From contig JAYRVF010000003.1 of NCBI GenBank assembly GCA_041918675.1, forward strand, positions 1 to 64,000: a stretch of 64,000 nt of DNA, in the 5' to 3' direction. A model generated the notes under the pieces. It did no database searches, was not told where the DNA came from, and saw only the letters and a list, made by a program, of their open reading frames with translations. Positions 63,768 to 64,000 of this stretch are shown here, piece by piece (position 1 is the stretch's first letter; every line of letters begins with the position of its first letter). Both the position numbers and the translations under genes were made by a program. The DNA comes from SCUB01 sp041918675 (GTDB lineage: Bacteria > Pseudomonadota > Alphaproteobacteria > Rhizobiales > Xanthobacteraceae).

Positions 63768-64000
63768 GGCTTCGCCAGGCGGTCCATCGCCATCGCCGAG
63801 GCCTGCTTCATGTCCGGCACGAGCTCGTTGACCGGACCGCGGGCGAGATCGTCGAGGATCGGACAATCGGGCAGCTCGTCGCCGCGACAGCAATTGACGA
63901 GGTCGGACAACGTCCGCCGGATCGATTGCAGTTCCGAAACGCGGCGGTCGATCTGCTCGATATGGTGGGAGGCGATGGTCTTGACCTCGGCGCTGGCGCG
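63743..64000 (-). CDS. cueR: Cu(I)-responsive MerR-family regulator CueR (partial, 3' end)
   Basis: The frame is open from the window edge to a TAA at 63743-63745 and encodes the last 85 residues. It reads a dimerisation helix (HHIEQIDRRVSELQSIRRTL), then SDLVNCCRGDELPDCPILDDL, with the C-x7-C copper-binding pair of CueR. The DNA-binding domain lies outside the window. An extension of about 35 residues after the metal loop (ending QPARRAG) is longer than in E. coli CueR. It would activate copA through the promoter at 60887. Confidence 0.88.
   Translation of the reverse strand, partial: RASAEVKTIASHHIEQIDRRVSELQSIRRTLSDLVNCCRGDELPDCPILDDLARGPVNELVPDMKQASAMAMDRLAKPQPARRAG

Overview
The window is about 64 kb of uniformly high-GC DNA with dense, mostly operonic genes. 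Gene content points to a facultatively anaerobic, possibly phototrophic, alphaproteobacterium of the Hyphomicrobiales (Rhodoblastus / Rhodopseudomonas / Beijerinckiaceae-like). The reasons are a Hup/Hyp hydrogenase locus with HypX, a Bad/Bcr-type benzoyl-CoA reductase, an FNR-type regulator and palindromic repeats of the kind I recall from rhizobial genomes. The genus is inference. I saw no rRNA, tRNA, CRISPR array, transposase or phage gene.

Layout. 0.1-2.1 kb (minus): lemA and two TPM-domain membrane protein genes. 2.3-4.8 kb (minus): pxpABC, ATP-dependent 5-oxoprolinase. 5.1-5.5 kb (minus): a membrane-anchored c-type cytochrome lacking the usual Met ligand, preceded by two adjacent minisatellites (15-bp and 13-bp units). 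6.2-6.9 kb (plus): an FNR-type regulator. 7.2-23.5 kb (plus): a complete [NiFe] hydrogenase locus, hybOABC-hybD-hybE-hupE-hupF-hupK-hypAB-hypF-hypCDE-hypX. 24-30 kb: a glycosyltransferase, an MsbA-like ABC exporter and a chemoreceptor with a C-terminal PilZ domain. 30.2-37.5 kb: a transglutaminase-like protein, a TAXI-type TRAP transporter (DUF1850 protein, fused permease, binding protein) and a calcium-type P-type ATPase.

37.5-43.3 kb: a 1-kb intergenic region with an AT-rich island and a sigma70-like promoter leads into a four-gene operon in the order bcrC-bcrB-bcrA-bcrD (badDEFG). It encodes an ATP-dependent class I benzoyl-CoA reductase, with no ferredoxin, CoA ligase or ring-opening genes beside it. 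43.7-47.1 kb: galE, a second glycosyltransferase and an O-antigen-ligase-like protein. 47.3-60.8 kb (minus): a glycogen operon, glgP-glgB-glgC-glgA-pgm and a 1421-residue fusion of a GlgX debranching enzyme with a MalQ 4-alpha-glucanotransferase. 60.9-64 kb: copA behind a MerR/CueR-type promoter, a CopZ-like chaperone and the 3' part of a convergent cueR.

How the parts may fit. H2 oxidation by a periplasmic Hyb-type enzyme feeds electrons to quinone. Benzoyl-CoA reductase dearomatises aromatic intermediates under anoxia. Glycogen genes store and release carbon. The hydrogenase small subunit has the standard, oxygen-sensitive cluster ligands, yet it is built with maturation factors known from aerobic uptake systems (HypX, HupF, HupK). 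This combination, the isolated reductase operon with its unusual leader, the GlgX-MalQ fusion and the intergenic minisatellites are the most interesting signals.
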